Positions 1 to 7,484 of a stretch of 64,000 nt of DNA are shown here, one piece after another. Numbering within the stretch: the first letter of the stretch is position 1; every line of letters begins with the position of its first letter. The notes beneath the pieces were generated by a model that saw only the letters and a program-made list of their open reading frames with translations, was not told where the DNA came from and did no database searches. The stretch comes from Microbacterium oryzae (GTDB lineage Bacteria > Actinomycetota > Actinomycetes > Actinomycetales > Microbacteriaceae), in assembly GCF_009735645.1 (NCBI RefSeq), contig NZ_CP032550.1, forward strand, positions 2,790,001 to 2,854,000. The letters run 5' to 3'. The position numbers were made by a program, and so were the translations under genes.

Positions 1-440
1 GGGCCGAGCTGGAAGATCGCGGTGGTGTCGTCGATGTTCGTCTTCCCGAGGATGTTGAACGACTTGCGGAGGGTCTTGCCGGCGTCGTCGAACGCTTTCT
101 TGAACCGCTTGAGGATGTCGTCCTGAACGTCGGCGACGGCTCGGACTGCTCGGTTCTCGACGGCGTTGAGCGCTGCGTACTCGAGGTCCCCGCCTTCGAG
201 GAGCACGTTGGTGAGGACGGCGCGGAACACTTCGCGGTCTTCGGCCGGGTCGCGTCCATCGAGGACGGCATCCGCCCAGGTGCTCGCCATCGCGGCGTAA
301 CCGTGGTTGCGGTACTTGCGGACTTCCTCGCGGATGCGGTCGGATTCGTCCTCGGCGTTGGTGATCGCCTCGGGGATGGTGTCGCCGGTGGCCTTGAGGG
401 CGTTGACGACGAACGTCAGGTTCGGGTTTCGCATGTTCAT
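1..440 (-). CDS. Hypothetical protein of the integrated element (3' end beyond the window)
   Basis: An open frame of 146 codons starts at ATG 440-438, preceded by an AAAGG ribosome site, and runs off the left edge without a stop. The product begins MNMRNPNLTFVVNAL and is rich in charged helices (KRFKKAFDDAGKTLRKSF near the edge). I do not recognise the family. It is the last visible gene of the leftward operon and starts ten bases after the preceding gene. A second ATG two codons in (434-432) could also be used. Confidence 0.75.
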   Translation of the reverse strand, partial: MNMRNPNLTFVVNALKATGDTIPEAITNAEDESDRIREEVRKYRNHGYAAMASTWADAVLDGRDPAEDREVFRAVLTNVLLEGGDLEYAALNAVENRAVRAVADVQDDILKRFKKAFDDAGKTLRKSFNILGKTNIDDTTAIFQLG

Positions 441-450
441 GAGGTGCCTT

Positions 451-723
451 TCAGTCGAAGGTGTCGAGGGGGTGGGAGGGTTCGTTGAACAGCTCGTTGA
501 CGTAGGTCGCGAACCGCTGCTCGCTGCTCGAGCCCGGGGAGACGTACTGACCTTCCCGGCGTGCGACGTTGCCCTTGGTGAGGTCGCGGGGCGGTTCGAG
601 GTAATCCGCCTGCGCGAGGAGGGTGGTCTCGTCGGTGCCGGTGAGGAGGAGGTCGCGGTCTTCGTCGCTGATGCCGCGTTCGGCGGCGAGCTTGTCTCGG
701 AACGCGAAGTGGTCGTCGGTCAT
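451..723 (-). CDS. Hypothetical acidic protein of the element
   Basis: The product is 90 residues and starts MTDDHFAFRDKLAAERGIS; I do not recognise it. The ATG at 723 is preceded by AAAGGAAC and overlaps the stop of the upstream gene in an ATGA arrangement, so translation is probably coupled. The long open frame upstream of this ATG lies inside the neighbouring gene in another frame and is not part of it. The protein is acidic and soluble, with no membrane segment or metal motif. Confidence 0.7.
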   Translation of the reverse strand: MTDDHFAFRDKLAAERGISDEDRDLLLTGTDETTLLAQADYLEPPRDLTKGNVARREGQYVSPGSSSEQRFATYVNELFNEPSHPLDTFD

Positions 724-950
724 GGTTGTTCCTTTCGTCGGGCTCGAATGGTGATCTGTGAGGAGCGGGCGTGGACGGAGACGTCCCACCCGTTGACGAG
801 CAGGAAGCCGAGGTCTCGGACGCCGCGGGGTGAGAGGAAACCGGATCGGTAGGTCCACTGGTTCTCGCCGGTCTGCTCTTCGGAGTCCGCCCACGGTGGG
901 CGGCCCAGCCCGAGGGCCTGCAGTTGGATTACGGGGGTGTTGTCGGGCAT
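720..950 (-). CDS. Hypothetical small protein of the element
   Basis: The product is 76 residues, starting MPDNTPVIQLQALGLGRPPW. An AGGAG site sits just before the ATG at 950. It shares four bases (ATGA) with the following gene and lies eight bases after the preceding one, as expected for a phage-type polycistron. No domain is recognised. The C-terminal half is basic (TIRARRKEQP). Confidence 0.65.
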   Translation of the reverse strand: MPDNTPVIQLQALGLGRPPWADSEEQTGENQWTYRSGFLSPRGVRDLGFLLVNGWDVSVHARSSQITIRARRKEQP

Positions 951-958
951 GGGGTCTC

Positions 959-1351
959 CTAGCCGCCGTGCGCGCGCATGGCAGGGTCTGCGGGGGAACC
1001 GTCCGGGTGCGGGCGATTCGAGTCGTCTGGGTCGACGCTGCGGAGCAGTTGTCCCAGTGCGCCAGGCTCGGAAATCGGCGCGAGATGGAACGTCGGCCAG
1101 GATGCGATTTCCGCGTTGCTCACGATCACGTTGGCCGGCTCGGTGGTGGTTCCGAGGTGCAGCGGGTTCCCTTCGAGGCTGATCGCCGTGTCGTTGAGGA
1201 TCAGAACGGGCGCAGCGCCCTCAAGGGGAGCGAATGCAGCGCGAGCAGAAAGCCCGGACGTCGGCGCGATCGTCATCGAGCCTTGGACGACCTCCTGGCC
1301 CTTGTAGAGGACACCGTCCTCTATGCCGCGAACGAGGTGCCAGTACCTCAT
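959..1351 (-). CDS. Hypothetical protein of the element
   Basis: The product is 130 residues, starting MRYWHLVRGIEDGVLYKGQE. The ATG at 1351 overlaps the stop of the upstream gene by four bases. The protein has beta-rich stretches (GAAPVLILNDTAISLEGNPL) and a disordered proline- and aspartate-rich tail. No family is recognised. Its pairing with the 203-residue product just upstream, with coupled translation, suggests that the two are used together, but nothing in the sequence shows how. Confidence 0.65.
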   Translation of the reverse strand: MRYWHLVRGIEDGVLYKGQEVVQGSMTIAPTSGLSARAAFAPLEGAAPVLILNDTAISLEGNPLHLGTTTEPANVIVSNAEIASWPTFHLAPISEPGALGQLLRSVDPDDSNRPHPDGSPADPAMRAHGG

Positions 1352-1959
1352 CGCGCTGGCTCCTCGGTCTTGAACCACAAGCTTCGCTGGGGCTTTCTGC
1401 GGGCTGTGAGGTGACCGAACCCCTGCTCCATGTAGTGACGCCGTTCGGGGCTGTCGGGTAGCTCCTGCACAGTGACGCCCATGTTCGGGAGGGTCGCGAC
1501 CGGTCCATGGTCGAAGACCACCAGCCACGACGGGTCGATGATCCACTCCCACCCGTTGATGACCGCGAGCACTCGCTCAGCGGGAACGACGGCTGAGAAC
1601 AGGCGAGCGTTGGGATGCTTGACGAGGGCGCTGCTGCCACCCTTTGCGAAGCAGTCGACGAGGTCGCCGACGTTCGCTGACCAGAACATCGAAGCCTCGC
1701 GTCCGGGGTCGCACACCCGGAACAGCCGCACGGAGACGCGTGGACGTGACTCGGAGAAGTCAACCATTCCCAGCATCGTCGGCTCGCCGTCGAGGTCTGC
1801 GAATGCCCCTATGACCGCAGAGAAGAACCCGATTTCGCGAAACTCGCCCACCCATGCGCTGGTATCGCGGAGGTCGGTGGGGCTCGCCTTCTGGTGGCGC
1901 GTGACCTGTAATGCGAGGTTGATGGCTGATCGTTCACGGCTGGTCAGATGCTCGAACAT
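1348..1959 (-). CDS. Hypothetical protein of the element, 203 residues
   Basis: The product starts MFEHLTSRERSAINLALQVT and looks like a folded soluble protein with alternating helix and strand. I do not recognise the family. The start at 1959 has a good AGAGGAC ribosome site, which lies inside a 20-codon ORF overlapping this gene by 16 bases. It is one of the larger unknown genes of the leftward operon. No signal peptide, membrane segment or nuclease motif is visible. Confidence 0.65.
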   Translation of the reverse strand: MFEHLTSRERSAINLALQVTRHQKASPTDLRDTSAWVGEFREIGFFSAVIGAFADLDGEPTMLGMVDFSESRPRVSVRLFRVCDPGREASMFWSANVGDLVDCFAKGGSSALVKHPNARLFSAVVPAERVLAVINGWEWIIDPSWLVVFDHGPVATLPNMGVTVQELPDSPERRHYMEQGFGHLTARRKPQRSLWFKTEEPAR

Positions 1960-2006
1960 GCGAAGTCCTCTCTTTCGTACTCCTCCGCGCCTGCAGTGCG
2001 GCTCAT
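1944..2006 (-). CDS. Possible 20-residue peptide overlapping the next gene
   Basis: The ATG at 2006 follows a GAGGAG site at usual spacing and overlaps the stop of the preceding gene (ATGA). The frame reads MSRTAGAEEYEREDFACSSI and stops 16 bases inside the next gene. It could be a real tiny peptide, or a device that carries ribosomes onto the start at 1959. Coding status cannot be settled from one sequence. Confidence 0.35.
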   Translation of the reverse strand: MSRTAGAEEYEREDFACSSI

Positions 2007-2173
2007 GGTGTTCTCCTCGGAGCGGTCCTGTCCGGGGTTGGTGTTCTGTACCCGTCCTGTTCGAGCTGCGAGTAGTACCGCGCGAGCTCGGCGGCGAAGC
2101 GCTCAGGGTTGTTCCACGCGTTGCTCAGGGCGTCGAAGTTGTTCGGCTTCGGGGTGAGGTCGCGTCGGATCAT
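2003..2173 (-). CDS. Hypothetical 56-residue protein of the element
   Basis: The frame starts MIRRDLTPKPNNFDALSNAW and is joined to both neighbours by ATGA overlaps (2170-2173 and 2003-2006). The central part (NNPERFAAELARYYSQLEQ) is a likely amphipathic helix and the tail is basic. No family is recognised. Support comes from the unbroken chain of coupled starts along this operon rather than from homology. Confidence 0.55.
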   Translation of the reverse strand: MIRRDLTPKPNNFDALSNAWNNPERFAAELARYYSQLEQDGYRTPTPDRTAPRRTP

Positions 2174-2334
2174 CGGCGGGCCTCTCGTGCTCGGAGGGTG
2201 GGGCAGGTGTCGTCGTGCACGACTTGCAGGACGGTGATCTTCGGCGCGATCTCGACGGTGCGTGATTCGGGGTTGCAGTCGGGGCAGAGACCGGTGGCGA
2301 GGCGTCCGAAGGTGTCTCGGTTAGCGCGCGTCAT
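2170..2334 (-). CDS. Small putative zinc-binding protein of the element
   Basis: The 54-residue frame starts MTRANRDTFGRLATGLCPDC. It contains a CPDC pair and, about 25 residues later, HDDTC, giving a plausible C-C-H-C zinc site of the ribbon type common in small actinophage proteins. Zinc binding is inference. It overlaps the stop of the ATPase gene (ATGA at 2331-2334) and the start of the next gene, so all three are probably translated in sequence. Confidence 0.6.
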   Translation of the reverse strand: MTRANRDTFGRLATGLCPDCNPESRTVEIAPKITVLQVVHDDTCPTLRAREARR

Positions 2335-3488
2335 TGGGTGTCACCTCCCCGGCGGGAGGCGAGGTCGATCACCGGTGCGGGGTCAAAGGTGCCAAAGGTG
2401 CCTGCGCTCTGCGCCCGTGCATGTTTGGAATCTTTGGGTGCATCTTTGGTCAGATCGAGGGTCCAGACCCAAGCGCCCTGGTAGCCGGTCTTCTTCTTCT
2501 CGACGACCTTGCGGCTCCACTTCTGGACCGTTCGCCACTCGAAACCGTCTGCGAGAGCTGCCTTCCGGATGTCGCCGGCCGGTGCCGATCCGCCCTTGTC
2601 CTCGAGGTGTCCGATGAGCCAGCGTTCGGCCTCGCTGCGGTCGTCGGACTCGTCATCGTCGGAGCGGTTGATGATGCTGTCGACGGTCATGTCGGTCTCG
2701 CCGAGGTCCTGCACCCGGCCGATGTGAAGGACGTCGCCTTCTGCCGTTTCGACCGTGGTGTCGACCATCGCGAACGCCCACGACTTCCCGGTGTATGGGC
2801 CGTAATTGGCCTTGTCGACCGTGATGATGCGCTGGTCGGTCTCGTCATCTCTGGCGACGAGCAGGACCGAACGAACGGCATCGCGGAGAGCGTGCGACCC
2901 CGAGATCTTCTCCGAGGCCCTGCCCCTGCCCTTCGCGAGGTGCATGACGAGCACGATCGCGACGTCGAGCTCCTGCGCGAGCGCGGAGAGCGCGTCGAGC
3001 GAGCGGCGAGCGTCCTCCCTCTTGTTGAGGTCGCCGGACATGAGGCTCGAGGCTGGGTCGAGGATGAGCAGTTTCGCGCCGGACTGCAGCAGTGCGTCGC
3101 GGAACGCTCCGATGTCAAGCGGAAGGCTGGGGATCGTCTCGCGCGTGATCTCGTCTACGGTGCTGTCGATAGTGAGGAACAGGACCTTGTCGAGGTTCGC
3201 TCCGGCTGCGGTGAGCCGGGGAACCTGCACGCGGCTGGGGTCGTCCTCGATGTTCGTCCAGATGGTCGTGATGGGGACGCCGTTGAGGTCACCGTCGAGA
3301 TGTCCGAGCGAACCAAGAGCCGTGACATGCACGAGCCAGGACGACTTACCTTCGCCCGCGTATCCGGCGACAAGCGTGACGGTGCCGAGCGGGATGCGGG
3401 AGGTGAACAGCTCGCGCTGTCGGGTCATGAAGACGTTCGACGCTGCCGTGAGGCGTGCGCGTCGGGTCTCCGTAGCGGTTTCGGTCAT
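2331..3488 (-). CDS. RecA-like ATPase, RepA/AAA_25 type, with C-terminal winged helix
   Basis: The product is 385 residues. Walker A is GYAGEGKSSW near residue 45 and Walker B is AKLLILDPASSL near residue 140, followed by the RecA-fold segment VAIVLVMHLAKGRGRASEKISG. The last 120 residues look like a winged-helix domain (GDIRKAALADGFEWRTVQKWSRKVV). This layout matches RepA-like hexameric helicases and phage replication ATPases, so a role in replicating the excised element is likely. The ATG at 3488 follows GAGGAGACCCAT. The in-frame extension upstream to 3671 has no better start. Confidence 0.8.
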   Translation of the reverse strand: MTETATETRRARLTAASNVFMTRQRELFTSRIPLGTVTLVAGYAGEGKSSWLVHVTALGSLGHLDGDLNGVPITTIWTNIEDDPSRVQVPRLTAAGANLDKVLFLTIDSTVDEITRETIPSLPLDIGAFRDALLQSGAKLLILDPASSLMSGDLNKREDARRSLDALSALAQELDVAIVLVMHLAKGRGRASEKISGSHALRDAVRSVLLVARDDETDQRIITVDKANYGPYTGKSWAFAMVDTTVETAEGDVLHIGRVQDLGETDMTVDSIINRSDDDESDDRSEAERWLIGHLEDKGGSAPAGDIRKAALADGFEWRTVQKWSRKVVEKKKTGYQGAWVWTLDLTKDAPKDSKHARAQSAGTFGTFDPAPVIDLASRRGGDTQ

Positions 3489-3577
3489 ATGGGTCTCCTC
3501 TGGGGAGTGGAATGTGATGGAACGGGTGCCGGGCACTCGGAAGCGCAGTTGCAGCAGCGGAGCCGGCGGCGATGTGG

Positions 3578-3961
3578 TTAGGCGGCGCGGCGGAGCGGTC
3601 CGCGGTCCTGAGCCCCCGGTTGCGGACCGGACCGGACCGCTTCGGGACTGTCGTGGAGGGTTGAGATCCACTCGCGGTAGGCGGCGAAGAGGTGGTCGTC
3701 GACTTCAGCACTGTCAACGACTTCGGCGGCATGATCGAGGCGTGCCAGCACGACGTCACGCCGATCGTCAGGCTTCTGCGCGAGCAGCCACCACCTGTCG
3801 ACTTCGATACGCAGGGTCCGGTTCTCAGCCTGCAGACGACGGATCTCCTCGAGCAGGAACGCGACGACTCCGGTCGGTCGAGGATCGGCGGCTGGTGCGA
3901 CGAAGGCCGCCCCCAAACCGGGAACGGCCTCCGCTGTATGCGTCGAGCTAGTCGAGCGCAC
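3578..3961 (-). CDS. Hypothetical protein with a short coiled coil
   Basis: The product is 127 residues from a GTG start at 3961 with GGAGA nine bases upstream; it overlaps the end of the preceding gene by 14 bases. Residues around 35-58 (LLEEIRRLQAENRTLRIEVD) form a leucine-zipper-like coiled coil, suggesting a dimer. The N-terminus is alanine- and proline-rich and probably disordered. It lies immediately upstream of the ATPase gene, separated by 89 bases that hold no other gene. Confidence 0.6.
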   Translation of the reverse strand: MRSTSSTHTAEAVPGLGAAFVAPAADPRPTGVVAFLLEEIRRLQAENRTLRIEVDRWWLLAQKPDDRRDVVLARLDHAAEVVDSAEVDDHLFAAYREWISTLHDSPEAVRSGPQPGAQDRGPLRRAA

Positions 3962-4199
3962 GAAGATGGGTCTCCGTGTCCACGACGCGCTTGATCAGCC
4001 TCGGGGGCTCAGGTAGCTGCAGGGCGAGCGCTTGGATGCGTTCTGCTACAGCGAGAGCAAGCTCACGATCGAGGACGTGCGCGACCTCGTCGGTGTCGTC
4101 GAGCAGGACGACCGAGTTCGGAGTGTCCGAGCGCGCATCCCGTCCCAGCGTGACGATGTCGACGGCGTTCTCCGCGTCGAACTGCTGGAAGCTGATCAT
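3948..4199 (-). CDS. Hypothetical 83-residue protein of the element
   Basis: The frame starts MISFQQFDAENAVDIVTLGR at 4199, sharing ATGA with the preceding gene. The middle part (HVLDRELALAVAERIQALAL) is a predicted helix. No family is recognised. The longer open frame that extends upstream to 4520 is out-of-frame reading through the neighbour and is disregarded. Confidence 0.6.
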   Translation of the reverse strand: MISFQQFDAENAVDIVTLGRDARSDTPNSVVLLDDTDEVAHVLDRELALAVAERIQALALQLPEPPRLIKRVVDTETHLRALD

Positions 4200-4570
4200 G
4201 CGGTCACCTCCGAGCTGAGGTCGACGTACTTCGTGATCTCGGCGAACGCCTCGTCGACGTCGATCTTCCTGCCGATGGCGATGCGGAACCGGTGCTTGCC
4301 GTCCTCGAGCCGGCTGCGGGTTCCGGCCGGGCCGAACCACCACCCTCCTCGAGCGGCGACCCTCAGGAGGTACCGCATGACGCGCTCTGTTTCTTCGGCG
4401 GGCGCATCGGCGAAGATCTGCGCGTAGAGCAGTCTCCGTGACGGAATCCGGGTGACGGACGCCACGTTGCGGACCAGCTCGCCGCTCGGATTCCGAGAAA
4501 CGAACATCTTGTGGTCGCACGTCTCAATGGAAACCGTCCAGCCGTGCGCTTCGACCTCCGCGAGGATCAT
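4196..4570 (-). CDS. Hypothetical 124-residue protein of the element
   Basis: The start at 4570 (MILAEVEAHGWTVSIETCD) follows a strong GAGGAGGTGG site, and the gene overlaps both neighbours by four bases. The composition is that of a folded soluble protein with a conserved-looking GGWWFGPAG turn near residue 75. No recognised family or catalytic motif is visible. It belongs to the early leftward operon between the excisionase-like gene and the ATPase. Confidence 0.65.
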   Translation of the reverse strand: MILAEVEAHGWTVSIETCDHKMFVSRNPSGELVRNVASVTRIPSRRLLYAQIFADAPAEETERVMRYLLRVAARGGWWFGPAGTRSRLEDGKHRFRIAIGRKIDVDEAFAEITKYVDLSSEVTA

Positions 4571-5094
4571 GCCGCCACCTCCTCGGCCTGCTCGAGGCGC
4601 TGTGCCGCGACGAGCATGGTGATCGCACGATCCCGAAGCACGCGCGCGAGAGGCTTCCGCTTCGTCGCCTTGAAACCGTTCTCGACGCCGGGGAACCATC
4701 CCTCCGGACCCGACATGGAGGATCTGTCGACATCCCCGTCTCGCCATATCGCGACGTCAGCGACCTCGAAGTCCCCGAACGTCGTCTCCATCGTGATCCA
4801 GACGCTTCCGTCGATCGCGACGTGGGACACGTACACCTCGTCCGCCCATGCCGGGACGATCGCGCTGATGTCCGGCCGGCGAGCGATGAACGCTGCGCCC
4901 CACTCCTGATCGCTGTCGGGGTCGATCTCCCAAGTCTCGGTCAGGGCCGAGTGCTCGGTTCCGTCGTGGCCGGGTTCCTTCAGGCACCTGGTGCCGCGCT
5001 CCGGGCGCTGGGAAAGGCAGAACCGGTGCAGATCGCCCACCTGCTCCGTCGAGTCGACAACGTCCGGGGTCTGCGGAATGATGGTGTCAGTCAT
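4567..5094 (-). CDS. Element protein with a small C-C-H-H zinc-like motif
   Basis: The product is 175 residues. The ATG at 5094 follows AAGGAGAAGAAG. Residues 22-50 contain CLSQRPERGTRC followed by GHDGTEH. This C-x(10)-C-x(5)-H-x(5)-H pattern with GH.G.H is seen in many actinophage proteins and probably binds zinc. The rest (PDISAIVPAWADEVYVSHVA and on) is unrecognised. The tail is helical and basic. Confidence 0.65.
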   Translation of the reverse strand: MTDTIIPQTPDVVDSTEQVGDLHRFCLSQRPERGTRCLKEPGHDGTEHSALTETWEIDPDSDQEWGAAFIARRPDISAIVPAWADEVYVSHVAIDGSVWITMETTFGDFEVADVAIWRDGDVDRSSMSGPEGWFPGVENGFKATKRKPLARVLRDRAITMLVAAQRLEQAEEVAA

Positions 5095-5107
5095 CTTCTT
5101 CTCCTTG

Positions 5108-5413
5108 CTAGGGGTGGATGCCATCGCCCTCGCGAGCTGCTGCAACAGCTCCGGGGGCATTCTTCTTGTGAGCGCGGATCGTGTTACGGCCGCGGCGTGT
5201 GAGTGTGAAGTGCAGGAAGGGCAGGAGCGCTGCCAGCACGTTCGGCTTGATGCGGAAAACGACGTTCCCGCGACTGTCGACGACAGCGAAGTCGTCCGAC
5301 TTGGTGCTCGCCATGAGGTTGCGGACGGCGGTCTCACCGGTGGGGTCCGCGTACCAGAGGCGGGAGAGATCCGGGCCCGAAGCAACCGGATCGACGATCC
5401 GCTGTTCGTTCAC
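5108..5413 (-). CDS. Hypothetical 101-residue protein of the element
   Basis: The frame starts MNEQRIVDPVASGPDLSRLW at 5413, overlapping the excisionase-like gene stop by four bases (ATGA). It is basic at the C-terminal half (LTRRGRNTIRAHKKN). A short hydrophobic stretch (VLAALLPFLHFTL) is too short and amphipathic to be a confident membrane segment. The family is unknown. It is the second gene of the leftward operon. Confidence 0.65.
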   Translation of the reverse strand: MNEQRIVDPVASGPDLSRLWYADPTGETAVRNLMASTKSDDFAVVDSRGNVVFRIKPNVLAALLPFLHFTLTRRGRNTIRAHKKNAPGAVAAAREGDGIHP

Positions 5414-5601
5414 CCGGCCTCCGAGAAAAACTCTTCGATCTGCTGCTCAGTGACCACGCGCCGACCACCGATCTTCGAGCTCTTGAGTGCTCCGGTGTGG
5501 ATGAGCCACCGGGTCGCCTTTTCCGAGCGGCGGATCGCGGCTGCCGCTTCGGGGACGAAGTAGAACCTCTGACGAACGGGAGACTGTGCTGTCTGCTCCA
5601 T
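5410..5601 (-). CDS. Excisionase-like / MerR-type helix-turn-helix protein
   Basis: The product is 63 residues with a small winged-helix fold of the excisionase family: FYFVPEAAAAIRRSEKATRWLIHTGALKSSKIGGRR followed by VVTEQQIEEFF (quoted in part). The pattern of recognition helix, wing (SSKIGGRR) and C-terminal helix is typical. It is the first gene of the leftward operon, divergent from the repressor-integrase pair. That is where excision and directionality factors of such elements lie. The ATG at 5601 follows GGAGAAGCG. Confidence 0.75.
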   Translation of the reverse strand: MEQTAQSPVRQRFYFVPEAAAAIRRSEKATRWLIHTGALKSSKIGGRRVVTEQQIEEFFSEAG

Positions 5602-5710
5602 CGCTTCTCCTGACTCTCGTTTCTGCAAGCAATCGCTTGCAAGGACGAAGGTAGCACAGCATTCCCGGTTCTGCACGAGACTTCTGTCAAATCTGTGAGA
5701 GGCTGTGCGC
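5602..5710. promoter_or_regulatory. Divergent control region of the element with an 18-bp palindrome
   Basis: The gap separates the leftward excisionase-led operon from the rightward repressor-integrase operon. Bases 5624-5641 form TGCAAGC-AATC-GCTTGCA, an inverted repeat with perfect seven-base arms and the obvious candidate repressor operator. A TTGACA-like hexamer occurs on the minus strand near 5682-5688, but no well-spaced -10 box accompanies it, so promoter positions stay uncertain. The arrangement is that of a lysis-lysogeny type switch. Confidence 0.6.
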
Positions 5711-6271
5711 ATGGCTCCGGAAGAGAAGTCGCCGTTCGATGTGCGCTTCGGCGGGCGCATCCGCAGCGTTCGCGAAGAGCGCGGGAAGACGCAAGCAGAA
5801 GTCGTGGCTGACATGAGGCGGCGCGGCATTGAGTACATGAACACCTCGACCTTGTCGCGGATCGAGGCGGGCTCCCGTCCCGTTCGCCTCGAGGAGGCGC
5901 GTGTCCTGGCGAGAATTCTGGCCGTCTCCCTCGACGGAATGATCGCCGAGGGGGAGACCATTGCTCTCGTCTCCGCTCGCCATCGCGTCGCGCGTGAGAA
6001 GTATGTCGCGCTGAGGGAGGCGGTGGTCAACGTCACACTGGCGCAGCTCGACATCAAGCACGACGTCGAGCTGCTCGAGGATGAGCTGAAGCTCATGGAG
6101 CGCGACGAGTTCGCTTTCGAGGCGGAAATCCTCAAGGAGAACCTCGAGAGCTTCGGTCGAATTGACATTCTGAAAGACGCGCGCGAGCTGCGGGATGAGA
6201 CATTGAAGGCCCACAAGAGCCTGTCTGGAAGTCGAGCGGGTCGCTTCATAGCGACGCGTCTGCGCAAATGA
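5711..6271 (+). CDS. XRE-type helix-turn-helix repressor of the element
   Basis: The product is 186 residues. Residues 11-70 form an XRE HTH: GGRIRSVREERGKTQAEVV, then TSTLSRIEAGSRPVRLEEA. The second half is a long charged helix region (VELLEDELKLMERDEFAFEA) that may form a coiled coil for oligomerisation. The ATG at 5711 is eight bases after GAGAGG, while the in-frame GTG at 5705 is too close to that site. Its stop overlaps the integrase start (ATGA). It probably represses the leftward operon through the 5624-5641 palindrome. Confidence 0.75.
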   Translation: MAPEEKSPFDVRFGGRIRSVREERGKTQAEVVADMRRRGIEYMNTSTLSRIEAGSRPVRLEEARVLARILAVSLDGMIAEGETIALVSARHRVAREKYVALREAVVNVTLAQLDIKHDVELLEDELKLMERDEFAFEAEILKENLESFGRIDILKDARELRDETLKAHKSLSGSRAGRFIATRLRK

Positions 6272-7479
6272 GCAAGCTCACGAAGTCAGTGGCTCAGTAC
6301 GAGCTCCGCCGACCGCTCAAGGGGCCTGACGGCACGATCCTTTTCGATCCGAACACGGGCAAGCGGATGTCGGAGAAGACGGGCAAGGTCGTCTGGCGCG
6401 CTCGATACCGAGTCGACGGCGGCAAGGAACACGTACGCCACTTCCCCACCAAGAGAGCGGGTGAGGCCTGGCTCAATGAAGCGACCGCCGCGATTGTTAC
6501 TGGCTCGTGGGCGGACCCTGTGGCAGGGCGGCTCTCCTGGTCCGACTGGGTGAAGGTGTGGGAGTCCGGGCAGGTGTGGACTGAGAGTACGTCCGCGACT
6601 GTCGAGACTGCGATGCGGAGCGTCCCCTGGGGCGACAAGGCGATGCGCGAGATCAAGCCGTCGGAGGTGCAACGCTGGGTCGCCGACGAATCCAAGCGAG
6701 GGCTCGCCCCGGCAACGATCAAGACGCGCCTCAACTTTGTGCAGATGTGCTTCCGGGCCGCTGTGAACGAAGGCGTCATTCCGAAGAATCCGGCGACGAC
6801 CGCCAAGGCACCTCGCGGCCGCAAGAAAGACGTCGCCATGAAGCTGCTGACAACGGAGCAGCTGGCCGCGTCGCTGGAGGTCGCCGAGCACTTTCGCCCG
6901 TTCGTGGCTGTGTGCGCATTCGCCGGCTTGCGCCTTGGGGAAGCGGCGGGGTTACAGCTGTCGGACATCGATCTCGATGCGAACACGATCGCCGTCAATC
7001 GACAGGTGCAAGGCACCTCGATCCCGTCGACGAAGATCGTGCCGCCGAAGGCAGGTAGCGAGAGGACGGTCTACGTGCCTCAAGAGCTGTCCGAGATGCT
7101 CCGCGTTCACGTCGAGCGTGAGGGCATCACCAGGCCGGATGAGCACCTGTTCGTGACGCCGCTAGGAAGGCTCTACAACCGCAACAACGCCGGGGACGAG
7201 TGGCGCAGGATCCGCACAGAAGCAGAGCTGCCCAGCGACGTCACCCTGCACGCGCTTCGCCACACTTTCGCGTCCAACCTGATCGCAGCCGGGTGCGACG
7301 TTGTCACCGTGCAGCGCGCTCTCGGGCACTCGCAGCCGTCGATCACGCTCAACGTCTACAGCCACCTGTGGCCGTCCGCGGAGGACAAAACGCGGACGGC
7401 CACAGCGGTGTTCATGGGGGAGGTGCTGGCTTCTGCGGACTCCCAGCGGACTCCTGACAACAAACCCCAGGTCAGCTAA
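6268..7479 (+). CDS. Tyrosine recombinase (phage-type integrase)
   Basis: The product is 403 residues with an arm-binding N-terminus (KVVWRARYRVDGGKEHVRHF), a SAM-like core-binding domain (about 75-175) and a catalytic domain. Catalytic residues are visible: Arg in FAGLRLGEAAGL, the HALRHTFASNLIAAG box (H-x-x-R), GHS in LGHSQPSITLNVYSHLW, and the nucleophile Tyr in that same segment. It catalyses integration and excision of the element. It is translationally coupled to the repressor. The stop at 7477-7479 lies five bases from the convergent yajQ stop, pointing to attachment at the yajQ 3' end. Confidence 0.93.
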   Translation: MSKLTKSVAQYELRRPLKGPDGTILFDPNTGKRMSEKTGKVVWRARYRVDGGKEHVRHFPTKRAGEAWLNEATAAIVTGSWADPVAGRLSWSDWVKVWESGQVWTESTSATVETAMRSVPWGDKAMREIKPSEVQRWVADESKRGLAPATIKTRLNFVQMCFRAAVNEGVIPKNPATTAKAPRGRKKDVAMKLLTTEQLAASLEVAEHFRPFVAVCAFAGLRLGEAAGLQLSDIDLDANTIAVNRQVQGTSIPSTKIVPPKAGSERTVYVPQELSEMLRVHVEREGITRPDEHLFVTPLGRLYNRNNAGDEWRRIRTEAELPSDVTLHALRHTFASNLIAAGCDVVTVQRALGHSQPSITLNVYSHLWPSAEDKTRTATAVFMGEVLASADSQRTPDNKPQVS

Positions 7480-7484
7480 CTCTC

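Larger units (their letters stand above)
1..7484. mobile_element. Integrated genetic element, right-hand part (prophage-like or plasmid-like)
   Basis: Leftward genes with four-base stop/start overlaps, a RepA-type ATPase, an excisionase-like protein, a divergent HTH repressor and a tyrosine integrase form the classic end of an integrated element. The integrase stop lies five bases from the stop of the housekeeping gene yajQ, so the right junction should fall at or just inside the yajQ 3' end. Base composition is visibly less G+C rich than the flanking chromosome. No capsid, portal, terminase or tail gene is recognisable in the visible part, so phage, satellite and integrative plasmid all remain possible. 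The left end lies beyond base 1. Confidence 0.85.

Noticed and set aside
1..7484. Complete prophage
   Set aside because: No terminase, portal, capsid, tail or lysis gene is recognisable in the visible part, and the left end is missing.
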